DNA of 64,000 nucleotides. Source: Porticoccus sp041395745. Lineage in GTDB: Bacteria; Pseudomonadota; Gammaproteobacteria; Pseudomonadales; Porticoccaceae. Position numbers and translations under genes: made by a program. Under the pieces are notes generated by a model. That model saw only the letters and a list, made by a program, of their open reading frames with translations. It searched no databases and was not told the DNA's origin. Within the stretch, counting starts at the first letter, position 1. Every line of letters begins with the position of its first letter. The DNA is taken from assembly GCA_041395745.1 (NCBI GenBank), contig JAWKZV010000001.1, positions 124,001 through 188,000 of the forward strand, in the 5' to 3' direction. Positions 8,740 to 16,189 of the stretch are shown here, piece after piece.

Positions 8740-9468
8740 GTGCTGATTATCCCCGCAATCGATTTGAAAGACGGCCAGTGCGTGCGCCTGCGCCAGGGTC
8801 GCATGGAAGATTCCACCGTGTTTTCCGGTAATCCTGTCGAAATGGCAGCTCGATGGGTGGATGCCGGCGCCCGCCGCCTGCACCTGGTGGATCTGAATGG
8901 CGCTTTTGCCGGCGAGCCGGTCAACGGGGAAGTGGTCACTGCGATTGCGAAAGCCTATCCAGGCCTGCCGATCCAGATTGGCGGCGGCATCCGCAGTGCC
9001 GAGACTATTGATGCTTACCTCAAGGCGGGCGTGGAGTACGTGATCATCGGCACCAAGGCAGTGAAAGAGCCGGAATTCGTTACCGAGATGTGCAAACAGT
9101 TTCCCGGCCACATCATCGTCGGTATCGATGCCAAGAAAGGCCTGGTGGCCACCGATGGCTGGGCCGAAGTGACTGAAGTGCGCGCCGCGGACCTAGCCAA
9201 GCGCTTCGAGGCGGATGGCGTCAGCGCGATCGTCTACACCGATATCGACCGCGACGGCATGATGCAGGGCGTCAACGTTGAGGCCACCGTGACTATGGCC
9301 CATGCCTCATCCATTCCGGTGATCGCTTCCGGCGGCATTACCAATATCGACGATATCGCCGCCCTCAAGGCTGTCGCCGACCAGGGCATTCTCGGTGCCA
9401 TCACCGGTCGCGCCATCTATGAGGGCACCCTTGATGTCGCCGAAGCGCAACGCCTCTGCGATAACTGA
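8740..9468 (+). CDS. hisA: Phosphoribosylformimino-AICAR-phosphate isomerase
   Basis: A 242-residue (beta/alpha)8 barrel. Catalytic Asp8 lies in AIDLKDG and Asp130 in VGIDAKKG, with the phosphate-binding GGGIRS (81-86) and the second-half ASGGITN motif. It catalyses the Amadori rearrangement of ProFAR in histidine synthesis. The start is GTG, preceded by CAGGA at suitable distance. It is the last surviving gene of the his run here; foreign DNA begins shortly after its stop. Confidence 0.97.
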   Translation: MLIIPAIDLKDGQCVRLRQGRMEDSTVFSGNPVEMAARWVDAGARRLHLVDLNGAFAGEPVNGEVVTAIAKAYPGLPIQIGGGIRSAETIDAYLKAGVEYVIIGTKAVKEPEFVTEMCKQFPGHIIVGIDAKKGLVATDGWAEVTEVRAADLAKRFEADGVSAIVYTDIDRDGMMQGVNVEATVTMAHASSIPVIASGGITNIDDIAALKAVADQGILGAITGRAIYEGTLDVAEAQRLCDN

Positions 9469-9936
9469 TTTCTTCTTCCCCCCTATACTTCGCGCCGAAA
9501 CGGACTTCGGCGGGGGCTACATTCCCACTCAACTCGTTGACATTACAGGCGAAAGCCGTAATGTTTAGCATCCATTCCAGAGATCGATCAGGGAAGATGG
9601 ATGATTCACCCGCCTCGAAAGGACCTGTTAGGCACACCAATACCTAAACGCTGGCAACACTGTGATCGGCTAGGCCGCTGCCATGGCGATAGGCATATTT
9701 TCCCTTATGCAGTTCCTGGACTTGTCGCGGCCCTTGCCGCATCCCAGCTTTTTTTCCAGAGCGGGCAAAAAATTGCCCTGATAATTCGGCTTATAAATGC
9801 CAGAGTATCGTTAATCTTATTAAATATCAGTAAGTTGTTGGTTTTGGCTGTTGCCCCGATAACTTGTTATAAGGGCGCCCCGATAATAATGATTATGAGG
9901 CCGAAGGCCTCATTAACAGACTGTTAGCAGTCCAAT
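9469..9936. other. Non-coding junction between hisA and the cassette region
   Basis: I see no convincing gene in these 468 bases; ORFs here have no recognisable sequence. There are three hairpins. The first is CGCCGAA/TTCGGCG at 9493-9512. The second is CATTAC-bulge-GGC/GCC-GTAATG at 9541-9563, with one extrahelical A. The third is ATGAGGCC/GGCCTCAT at 9895-9913. Integrase-type core look-alikes GTTAGGC (9627) and GTTAGCA (9923) are also present. From about 9760 the DNA is clearly more AT-rich than the his genes, fitting acquired DNA. Confidence 0.5.
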
Positions 9937-10437
9937 ATGAGCGAGAATAATTTTCACAACTCTATCGGCAAGCCACTCGCAGGAATTGGTCTCGTAGTCC
10001 TGTGGTTTGCGGCATTCTCGGTGCCATTAGTGGAGATAACCACCTGCACTCAGGGTAGCGAAGATGCTTGGTTAGGTTCGCTATTTATCTTTTTTCCAGT
10101 TTCACTATTTGCCATTGGTCTGGCCTTCCTGGGCACTAAGGCACAAACACGTATCAAGTGGTTTTCCTTGCCGCTATTTGGTTTACTGCCATGGGCAGCT
10201 TATATCGCGGGTAAGTACATATTGGGCACAACTATTGGCGGCAACCATCTATGTGCAATTTCAACAGGTGAGCTAGGTTTTAATTCCTATCCTAGGTCAT
10301 GGTGGGCTCCGCTTTGGGGGCCAGTGCAGCTTTTATTTGTTCTGCTAGCTACATGGTGTTTAATTAAATATTGGTGGCGTCGTCAAACTGCTAACAAGTC
10401 AAGCAAGCGGGACGCCGTAACCGGCGCCCCTTCTTGA
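9937..10437 (+). CDS. Four-helix membrane protein in an integron-type gene cassette (unknown function)
   Basis: A 166-residue protein of no recognised family. Hydrophobic segments lie at about residues 15-35, 46-66, 76-95 and 128-146, so it is probably an inner-membrane protein. Its final residues (TANKSSKRDAVTGAPS) are encoded by the left half of an attC-like site, a common sign of cassette ORFs. GTTAGCA lies 8 bp before the ATG, as expected if the cassette starts there. Codon use is AT-richer than in the flanking his genes. No function can be assigned. Confidence 0.7.
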   Translation: MSENNFHNSIGKPLAGIGLVVLWFAAFSVPLVEITTCTQGSEDAWLGSLFIFFPVSLFAIGLAFLGTKAQTRIKWFSLPLFGLLPWAAYIAGKYILGTTIGGNHLCAISTGELGFNSYPRSWWAPLWGPVQLLFVLLATWCLIKYWWRRQTANKSSKRDAVTGAPS

Positions 10438-10447
10438 AGCGTTAGGT
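10389..10447. repeat. attC-like integron recombination site
   Basis: CTAAC (10391) and GTTAG (10441) pair as outer core sites, TCAAG/CTTGA form an inner arm, and GGG-A-CGCCG/CGGCG-CCC form the central stem around a TAAC loop, with unpaired single bases. The right core GTTAGGT fits GTTRRRY exactly. At about 59 bp it is in the size range of short attC sites. It overlaps the 3' end of the preceding ORF, and a new ORF starts 10 bp after it. No integrase gene is in the window. Confidence 0.8.
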
Positions 10448-10456
10448 GAATAATCC

Positions 10457-10570
10457 GTGAAGGAGAAAATCCGCAAATGGTATGAAGGTAGGTGGGTTCC
10501 ATACGAAAACCCTGGACTTACCCTGAAGAGGTGGACACTCCTAAGCTATTCTTTGGACTTGCCCCATTAA
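10457..10570 (+). pseudogene. Truncated start of a second cassette ORF
   Basis: A GTG 10 bp after the attC core opens a frame reading VKEKIRKWYEGRWVPYENP. This resembles the amino-terminus of a hypothetical membrane protein commonly carried on gammaproteobacterial integron cassettes (recalled resemblance, not searched). The frame runs into the repeat TGGACACTCC at 10532, where the IS-derived DNA seems to begin, and stops at 10568. I read it as a cassette gene cut by IS insertion and later deletion. Confidence 0.5.
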
Positions 10571-11427
10571 CTGGACACTCCCAAGCCTCAAAATGAGGCC
10601 CGTTCAAAGGCCTCTGGGCTGACACCGCCGAGATGGCTATGACGCCGCACCCGATTGTAAAACATTTCGATGTAGTCAAAGATATCGGCGCGAGCCAATT
10701 CGCGTGTTTTATAAATCCGTTTTTTAACCCGCTCTTTCTTCAGATTACTAAAGAACGCTTCGGCAACAGCGTTATCCCAGCAGTTGCCTCGACGGCTCAT
10801 ACTGGGTTCCAGGTTATGCTGTTTACAGAACCTCAGCCAGTCATCACTGCTGTATTGCGATCCTTGATCGGAATGGATGATGACGCGTTGTTGCGGCTTC
10901 CGTCGCCAGATTGCCATCATCAACGCATCCAGCACGATCTCTTGCCAGCGTAGGTTTCATTGACCAGCCCACGACCATTCTGGAATACAGGTCAACGACA
11001 ACCGCCAGGTAGAGCCAGCCCTGCCATGTGCGAATGTAGGTAATATCCGTCACCCATGCGGTATCGGGTTGGTCTACCGTAAACTCCGGTCCAGTGTGTT
11101 GGGTGCAACGATGGATGGCCTGCCGTGAATGATACGAGGTGCCTTGTAGCCGCGTAACGCCTTGATGCCATGCATTTTCATGATTCTGGCCACGCGGTTC
11201 TTGCTACAGTGTTCACCCAGCTCGCGCAAATCCAGAAAAATGCGAGGAGCGCCATACACACCATGACTGGCAGCATAAGACATACGAATTAAGCCCAGTA
11301 GTCGCTGGTTATCAATAGCTTGCTTGGATAATGGCCGAACACACCAAGCATAAAAGCCACTGTGTGAGACCTTAAGCAACCGACACATCGTACGGACGGG
11401 ATATTTAGGGTCAGAGTAAAAACACAA
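10532..11427 (-). mobile_element. Degenerate IS3-family insertion sequence remnant
   Basis: It contains a broken OrfB transposase (see pseudogene) on the minus strand; no OrfA is present, so the left part of the element is lost. Near its 3' end the decamer TGGACACTCC occurs twice, 40 bp apart (10532 and 10572), and may be terminal-repeat sequence. The other boundary is unclear; homology ends by about 11410, next to an AGGGTCAGAGTAAAAAC stretch. No target-site duplication is visible, in keeping with later deletion. Confidence 0.75.
10588..11427 (-). pseudogene. IS3-family OrfB transposase, two frameshifts, 5'-truncated
   Basis: Three overlapping pieces together make one rve/DDE transposase. 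The N-terminal piece is 11074-11427 (YPVRTMCRLLKVSHSGFYAW). The middle piece holds the first catalytic Asp (VTDITYIRTWQGW). The C-terminal piece is 10588-10935, with the second Asp (IIHSDQGSQY) and the Glu (DNAVAEAFFSNLK). Reading through requires one inserted base near 11092 (CGG-AG-TTT where CGG-CAG-TTT is expected) and another shift near 10940 (GCAAGAGATCGTG). With OrfA missing too, it cannot encode an active transposase. Confidence 0.88.
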
Positions 11428-11477
11428 ATATTATGGCCGCTTTTAATATGGGTAAAGCTCGAATCCACGGCACATTC

Positions 11478-11924
11478 ATGAATAAGTTATTTTTCATGAT
11501 TATCTTCGGTTGTAGTTCTGTATTGGCTGAATCTCCCACGTCAAAAACTATCGACCAGTACTACGCCTACGCCTCCAGCGGTGAGTGGCAGCAGGCACTG
11601 CCGATTATCAAGGGGTTGGTTGAGTCTGATGCAAGCATTCCTTCCCGCTGGTTTCAATACGGCTCCTGTCTTGAGGAGTTGGGGAAACACGAGGAGGCCA
11701 TAGCCGCCTTCGCCAAGGCTTATCAACTGGACCCAACAGACTTCGGTGCTCAATACCGCATCTTCAGGAATTATGCCCTGGCCGGTGATGTGGATGGATT
11801 TGTGGCATTCGCCAGGTTGGAAGTGAAGAAAACCCCGCAGATCATCGAACGTATCAATCAGCGGGAGGAATTCCAGTCGATGACTTCGAGTGAGACTTAC
11901 AGGGCCTTTCTGAAACAACTATAG
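11478..11924 (+). CDS. Exported TPR-containing protein
   Basis: A 148-residue protein starting at the ATG of MNKLFFMIIFGCSSVLA, a clear signal peptide with the cut expected before ESPTSK. Tetratricopeptide-type helices follow (EWQQALPIIKGLVE; SRWFQYGSCLEELGKHEEAIAAFAKAYQLDP). A longer in-frame start at 11433 would put 15 residues before the signal sequence and was rejected. The family is a protein-interaction scaffold in the periplasm; the partner is unknown. It lies between the IS remnant and the LRAT gene and may belong to the acquired block. Confidence 0.65.
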   Translation: MNKLFFMIIFGCSSVLAESPTSKTIDQYYAYASSGEWQQALPIIKGLVESDASIPSRWFQYGSCLEELGKHEEAIAAFAKAYQLDPTDFGAQYRIFRNYALAGDVDGFVAFARLEVKKTPQIIERINQREEFQSMTSSETYRAFLKQL

Positions 11925-12086
11925 GCGCGGACCTGTTCTGAAGTCGTGGAACTGAGGCAGTGTTCGAGTCATCAGAAACAGGTAACATGCCAGTCAGAAA
12001 AAGGCAGTGACTGACTGCTATCATTCAGGCTGATGATCTGTATGCTGACAGCAGCTCTCCTGAAAGGAATTTGGACCGCTTAACCT

Positions 12087-12611
12087 ATGGCTCGTGGTGA
12101 TCATATCTATGTCCGTCGTTTTGGTGGCACCTATGCCCACCATGGCATTGATGCGGGCGATGGCTCGGTCATTCATTACACCAGCAGCCACTGGGTCACG
12201 CCGCGCCAGGTGCGTCGCACCAGCCTGGAGAAGTTTGCGCGGGGCGATGAAATACTGGTGCGCGATTACGACCGTTTCTTTGAAACCCTGAAACAGGGAG
12301 ATTTCCTCGATCGTACCAGCATTGGCATCAACAAGCTGATGGACAGTCTGCGTGGGCTGAAGGTAGAGGAGCTGGATTTTTCCGCGGATGCAGTGATTCA
12401 GCGGGCAGAGAGCCGCCTGGGAGAGTATGCCTTCGATCTGGTATTCAACAACTGCGAACACTTTGCCACCTGGTGCAAGACCGGGATCAGCAACAGTGAG
12501 CAGATTACCGATCTGTGGCGCCGGGCACTGACCGGAGGCGGTTTCGCCAAATACCGCACCAGTAAGGCGCTGACGAACCTGGCGGAGTTGCCCTGGCGCC
12601 TGCTGCGCTAG
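12087..12611 (+). CDS. LRAT-domain (NlpC/P60-superfamily) protein
   Basis: A 174-residue protein with a circularly permuted papain-like fold. His18 (TYAHHGID), His30 (GSVIHY) and Cys123 in NNCEHFATWC match the catalytic His-His-Cys of lecithin:retinol acyltransferase/H-rev107 proteins. Such enzymes act as acyltransferases or phospholipases through a thioester on the Cys. Bacterial members are uncharacterised for the most part. The start ATG is at MARGDHIY. There is no signal peptide and no clear operon partner; argF converges from the other side. Confidence 0.85.
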   Translation: MARGDHIYVRRFGGTYAHHGIDAGDGSVIHYTSSHWVTPRQVRRTSLEKFARGDEILVRDYDRFFETLKQGDFLDRTSIGINKLMDSLRGLKVEELDFSADAVIQRAESRLGEYAFDLVFNNCEHFATWCKTGISNSEQITDLWRRALTGGGFAKYRTSKALTNLAELPWRLLR

Positions 12612-12670
12612 CTGCTGGGGCCACTTTTCAGCCCCGCAGCGACGCTACATCTAGTGGTCAGATCCCGGTT

Positions 12671-13585
12671 TTACTTGGCCATTTCCGCCAGCAGGAATTC
12701 CACCAGCGCCTTCTGCGCGTGCAGGCGGTTTTCCGCTTCGTCCCAAACCACAGACCACTTTGATTCCAGCATGGTGTCACTGATTTCCAGTCCGCGATAG
12801 GCGGGCAGGCAGTGCATGAACAGGGCATCCTGGGCAGCCAGCGCCATCATTTCCTCGTTGACCTGGAAACCGGCAAAGTCTTTTTCCCGCTGTTTCTTCT
12901 CCTGTTCCTGGCCCATTGAGGCCCAGGTGTCAGTGACCACCAGATCGGCGCCGGACATGGCGGCTTCGGGGTCGCGCACGATGGAAACGCGCTCACTGAA
13001 TTTATCCAGCAGTGCCTGAGAGGGCTCGTAGCCGGGAGGGCAGGCGATCACCAGCTGGAAGTCGAGCATGTCGGCCGCATTCATGTAGGACTGGCACATG
13101 TTGTTGCCATCTCCGATCCAGGCGACGCGCTTGCCGCGAATGCTGCCCCGGTGCTCCAGGTAGGTCTGCATGTCGGCCAGCAATTGGCAGGGATGGAAGT
13201 CGTCGGTGAGGGCGTTGATCACCGGTACGCTGGAGTAGTTGGAGAAGGTGGTGATGCGATCGTGGCCGAAGGTGCGGATCATCACGATATCTACCATGCG
13301 GGAGATTACCCTGGCGGAGTCTTCCACAGGCTCGCCGCGTCCCAACTGGGTGTCGTTGGGGGAGAGGAACAGGGCGCTGCCGCCGAGCTGGGCCATGCCG
13401 GCCTCAAAAGATACCCGGGTGCGGGTGGATGACTTTTCAAAAATCATCGCCATCACCTTGCCCCGGCAGGGCAGGGGGGATTTTCCCTCCCGGTGCAGTT
13501 TTTTCAACTCCACTGCCCGTTGCAGCAGTGTTTCCAGTTCTCCCTTGGACAGGTCCTGAAGGGTCAGGAAGTGTCTCAATCCCAT
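12671..13585 (-). CDS. argF: Ornithine carbamoyltransferase
   Basis: A 304-residue enzyme that makes citrulline from ornithine and carbamoyl phosphate. The carbamoyl-phosphate site STRTR lies at 53-57 and the ornithine-site HCLPAYRG near residue 268, with HPCQLLADMQT in between. It is 6 nt downstream of argD and on the same strand, forming an argD-argF operon. argG lies separately at 25.7 kb in this window. Confidence 0.97.
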   Translation of the reverse strand: MGLRHFLTLQDLSKGELETLLQRAVELKKLHREGKSPLPCRGKVMAMIFEKSSTRTRVSFEAGMAQLGGSALFLSPNDTQLGRGEPVEDSARVISRMVDIVMIRTFGHDRITTFSNYSSVPVINALTDDFHPCQLLADMQTYLEHRGSIRGKRVAWIGDGNNMCQSYMNAADMLDFQLVIACPPGYEPSQALLDKFSERVSIVRDPEAAMSGADLVVTDTWASMGQEQEKKQREKDFAGFQVNEEMMALAAQDALFMHCLPAYRGLEISDTMLESKWSVVWDEAENRLHAQKALVEFLLAEMAK

Positions 13586-13591
13586 AGTCTG

Positions 13592-14761
13592 TTACTCCTG
13601 TGCGAGCAGCTCACCCAGTATCTGAACCAGTTGATCCGCTTCTTCCCGGCTGAGAGTGAGCGGCGGCAGCAGCCGGATGACCGATTGGGCCGTCACGTTG
13701 ATCAGCAATCCCATTGCGGCGGCTTTTTCCACCAGCTCCGGGCAGGGTTGTTTCATTTCCACAGCCAGCATCAAGCCCTGGCCGCGCACTTCCAGCACAT
13801 TGGCATTGCCCGAGAGGCATTCGCTCAATTGCTGTTTCAGGTAATCGCCCATACTGGCCGCCTGTTCACACAGGTTTTCCTTGACGATAGTGTCAACGGT
13901 TGCCAGCGCCGCGGCACAGGCCAGCGGGTTGCCGCCAAAGGTCGAACCGTGGCTGCCCGGCTGCATCAGGTCGGCAGCCTTGGCTCCGGCCAAACAGGCG
14001 CCGATGGGCATGCCGTTGCCGAGTCCTTTGGCGGTGGTTACCACATCCGGCAGGAAGCCGAAATGCTGGTAGTTAAAGTACTTGCCGGTGCGGCCGTTGC
14101 CGGTCTGGATTTCGTCCAGCATCAACAGCCAGTCGTGTTCGTCACAGATAGCCCGCAGTCCCGGCAGATAGTCCGGTGAGGGGGTGCGGATGCCGCCTTC
14201 GCCCTGGATGGGCTCCATCAACACGGCCACAACATTGCGGTTATTTTTGGCGATGGTTCGCAGGCACTCGAGGTCGTCGTAAGGGGCGCGGACAAAGCCG
14301 CTGACCAGAGGTTCAAAGCCGGCCTGCACCTTGCGGTTGCCAGTGGCGGTCAGGGTGGCCATGGTGCGCCCGTGGAAGGCGTTTTCCAGCACGATGATAG
14401 TGGGTTCGGCGATACCCTTGCGGTGGCCGAACAGCCGTGCCAGCTTGATAGCCGCTTCGTTGGCTTCCGCACCGGAATTGCAGAAAAACATTTTCTCCAG
14501 GCCGGAGAGTTCACGCAGTTTTTCTGCCAGCGCTTCCTGGCCGGGAATGTTGTACAGGTTGGAGCAGTGGGTCAGCGTGGCTGCCTGTTCCGCAAGTGCC
14601 TTGGCGACAGCGGGGTGGGCATGTCCCAGTCCGCACACAGCGATGCCGGAGATGGCGTCCAGGTAGCGTTTGCCCTGGTCGTCCCATACCCAGCTTCCCT
14701 GGCCCTTGGTCAGGGTGATTTTCCGGGTGCCGTAGTTGTTCATTAATGCGTCGCTGGTCAT
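13592..14761 (-). CDS. argD: Acetylornithine aminotransferase
   Basis: A 389-residue class III PLP aminotransferase. The motifs NSGAEANEAAIKLAR, the Asp in LMLDEIQTGNGRTG, and the PLP lysine in TTAKGLGNGMPIGA are all present. It transaminates N-acetylglutamate semialdehyde and possibly succinyl-DAP semialdehyde. The ATG at 14761 (MTSDALMNNYG) has GGAAGA 8 nt upstream; the longer ORF start at 14845 would cover the promoter and is not supported. Confidence 0.95.
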   Translation of the reverse strand: MTSDALMNNYGTRKITLTKGQGSWVWDDQGKRYLDAISGIAVCGLGHAHPAVAKALAEQAATLTHCSNLYNIPGQEALAEKLRELSGLEKMFFCNSGAEANEAAIKLARLFGHRKGIAEPTIIVLENAFHGRTMATLTATGNRKVQAGFEPLVSGFVRAPYDDLECLRTIAKNNRNVVAVLMEPIQGEGGIRTPSPDYLPGLRAICDEHDWLLMLDEIQTGNGRTGKYFNYQHFGFLPDVVTTAKGLGNGMPIGACLAGAKAADLMQPGSHGSTFGGNPLACAAALATVDTIVKENLCEQAASMGDYLKQQLSECLSGNANVLEVRGQGLMLAVEMKQPCPELVEKAAAMGLLINVTAQSVIRLLPPLTLSREEADQLVQILGELLAQE

Positions 14762-14818
14762 GGCAATCTTCCAAAACGAAAAAAGGCAGACGCCGCTGCG
14801 CTGCCCAAGGGCCAGAAT

Positions 14819-14845
14819 ACTATAGGGATTTTCCCGGGATAGCAA
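14819..14845 (-). promoter_or_regulatory. Putative argDF promoter
   Basis: On the minus strand TTGCTA and TATAGT are spaced by 15 bp, ending about 58 bp before the argD ATG. The spacing is short, so this is a tentative sigma-70 assignment. No clear ARG box was recognised. Confidence 0.35.
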
Positions 14846-14863
14846 CGACTGGCCGGGGGGCAG

Positions 14864-15622
14864 CTATTTGCCGCCGGCGTTGAGGCGACGGCGACTGTTC
14901 CAGGCCAGCAGTCCGGTGATGGCCAGTATGCAGAGGAGGATGCCGACAAGGTCGACAAACCAGACACCGAGGTTGCCAAAGAAACGACCACTGTGCAGGT
15001 CGAGGATCAGGGTTTCCAGGGAAATACCCGGCAGCTCCTCACTGGCCAGCAGTTGTTCCGCCAGATCCCGTGGTACCGGGCCGGGTTGGCTCCAGCCGAT
15101 GTCGACGGGAGATTGCGGGGTAAGGGTCAGACTTTCCAGGTTCAGGTTATAGGTTGTTTGCGGGGTACCCAGCAGGACATGATTGTCGGCGACCTGAAGG
15201 TGTTCAGTGTCCTCGGGCAGGCCCTGTAGCGTGTCCAGTTTCTCCAGCAGTTCGCCCTCGGCGGTCAGCATCACCAGTCCGTCCCGGCAGAGTGCCAGCA
15301 TCATGGCTTGATAACTTGCCGCACCCAGTAGTGGCGCCTGGCAACTTGCCACTGGCTGGTCGTCGACAAACAGTTCGTTGCCACCCGGGTGGCTGATCCA
15401 GTGGTTGCCCAGCCTGACACCGGACAATTCCGGTGATGTCAGTCCGTACCATTTCAGTAGCCAGGGTGCTGTCAGATCTTTGCTGGCCAGACCAAGGTCA
15501 GGTGAATGATTCAGCATCAGCCCGCTAACAGCGAGAAACGCCACCATGGCCATGATGCCAAGGCCTATTTTGCGGTGCCATTTCTGGTTGAAAATAAACG
15601 TCTTACGGAGTCTGTGGGACAA
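14864..15622 (-). CDS. PepSY-associated membrane protein
   Basis: A 252-residue protein with an N-terminal membrane helix after KWHRKIGLGIMAMVAFLAVSGLML, a periplasmic region, and a C-terminal helix (VDLVGILLCILAITGLLAW). The W/H-R-K-I-G pattern and the final DLHSGRFFG...DLVGI...TGL motif are typical of PepSY-associated (PiuB-like) proteins, often near ferric-reduction or siderophore genes. It overlaps the upstream FMN-binding gene by 20 nt. A role in cross-membrane electron transfer to iron chelates is inferred from its partners. Confidence 0.75.
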   Translation of the reverse strand: MSHRLRKTFIFNQKWHRKIGLGIMAMVAFLAVSGLMLNHSPDLGLASKDLTAPWLLKWYGLTSPELSGVRLGNHWISHPGGNELFVDDQPVASCQAPLLGAASYQAMMLALCRDGLVMLTAEGELLEKLDTLQGLPEDTEHLQVADNHVLLGTPQTTYNLNLESLTLTPQSPVDIGWSQPGPVPRDLAEQLLASEELPGISLETLILDLHSGRFFGNLGVWFVDLVGILLCILAITGLLAWNSRRRLNAGGK

Positions 15623-16178
15623 GGGTTCCGTTCTCTTCTACGGTTTTTCGGACAGCTTGCTGGTGGTAGAACAGAGCCAGTGCGGCGATCTTATTGACGG
15701 CGCGAACTGACAGGGTGGCACCGGTGATGCCGTCAATGTGTTTGTCCAGCTTGAGCTCGGGCGTTATTTTGACATCCCGGTACTGGTCGGTAAATGCGGG
15801 ATAGCGCACTTCCCAGCCTCGACTTTCACGGAAAGCCAGTATTTTTACCTGGGCTATGCTGTCGGCGCGTATGACCACACCAATGGTAATGGGTAACTCC
15901 TTGCCTATTTCTTCCATGATCCAGGCGGTGGCATCACCGGACTGCCAATAGCGCACTCTTAGTCCTCGTACGCGCCGGTCGAGAATCTGGCTGGCCTGTT
16001 CCTTGAGTTCCGGTGTCAGCAGCAGGAACTGTGGGGCGGCTTGCTCCCCGCCAAAAGCCTCGGCAAGAAATTCCGGTCCGGTCAGGTAGGTTCCCTTGGC
16101 GAACGCAGCTGATATCGGCAACAGCAACACGCCGAAAAGGAGAGCCGCAATCGCGGCTCTCCCTGGCAGTCTGCTCAC
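15603..16178 (-). CDS. FMN-binding domain protein, exported (flavinylation motif)
   Basis: About 191 residues with a signal peptide (RLPGRAAIAALLFGVLLLPISAAFA). The C-terminal FMN-binding domain carries DGITGATLS, which matches the Dxx(S/T)GAT-x-(S/T) motif whose hydroxyl residue is covalently flavinylated by ApbE in NqrC/RnfG-type proteins. A GTG at 16178 is favoured; a TTG at 16202 overlaps the porin stop. The first codons contain a terminator-like hairpin (see separate entry). With the PepSY protein downstream it probably forms an extracytoplasmic electron-transfer module. Confidence 0.8.
   Translation of the reverse strand: MSRLPGRAAIAALLFGVLLLPISAAFAKGTYLTGPEFLAEAFGGEQAAPQFLLLTPELKEQASQILDRRVRGLRVRYWQSGDATAWIMEEIGKELPITIGVVIRADSIAQVKILAFRESRGWEVRYPAFTDQYRDVKITPELKLDKHIDGITGATLSVRAVNKIAALALFYHQQAVRKTVEENGTLVPQTP
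16135..16162 (-). terminator. Terminator-like hairpin within the 5' end of the FMN-binding gene
   Basis: On the minus strand a perfect 10-bp stem GGAGAGCCGC/GCGGCTCTCC with a GATT loop is followed by TTTT. It starts 28 nt after the porin stop codon and lies inside the signal-peptide codons of the next gene. It could lower read-through from the abundant porin transcript into the downstream pair. The T-run is short. Confidence 0.5.
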
Positions 16179-16189
16179 AGAGTGTAGTT

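Noticed and set aside
7372..9111. 579-codon open frame on the minus strand across hisB, hisH and hisA
   Set aside because: It is a mirror of three certain genes; its translation is rich in His/Gly with no family resemblance.
9621..9640. GTTAGGC as a further attC right core
   Set aside because: No matching left core or foldable arms were found upstream at a normal distance.
9601..9927. 108-codon frame after hisA
   Set aside because: No ribosome site or family resemblance; it spans composition changes and two hairpins. It could be part of an ORF-less cassette, but that is not shown.
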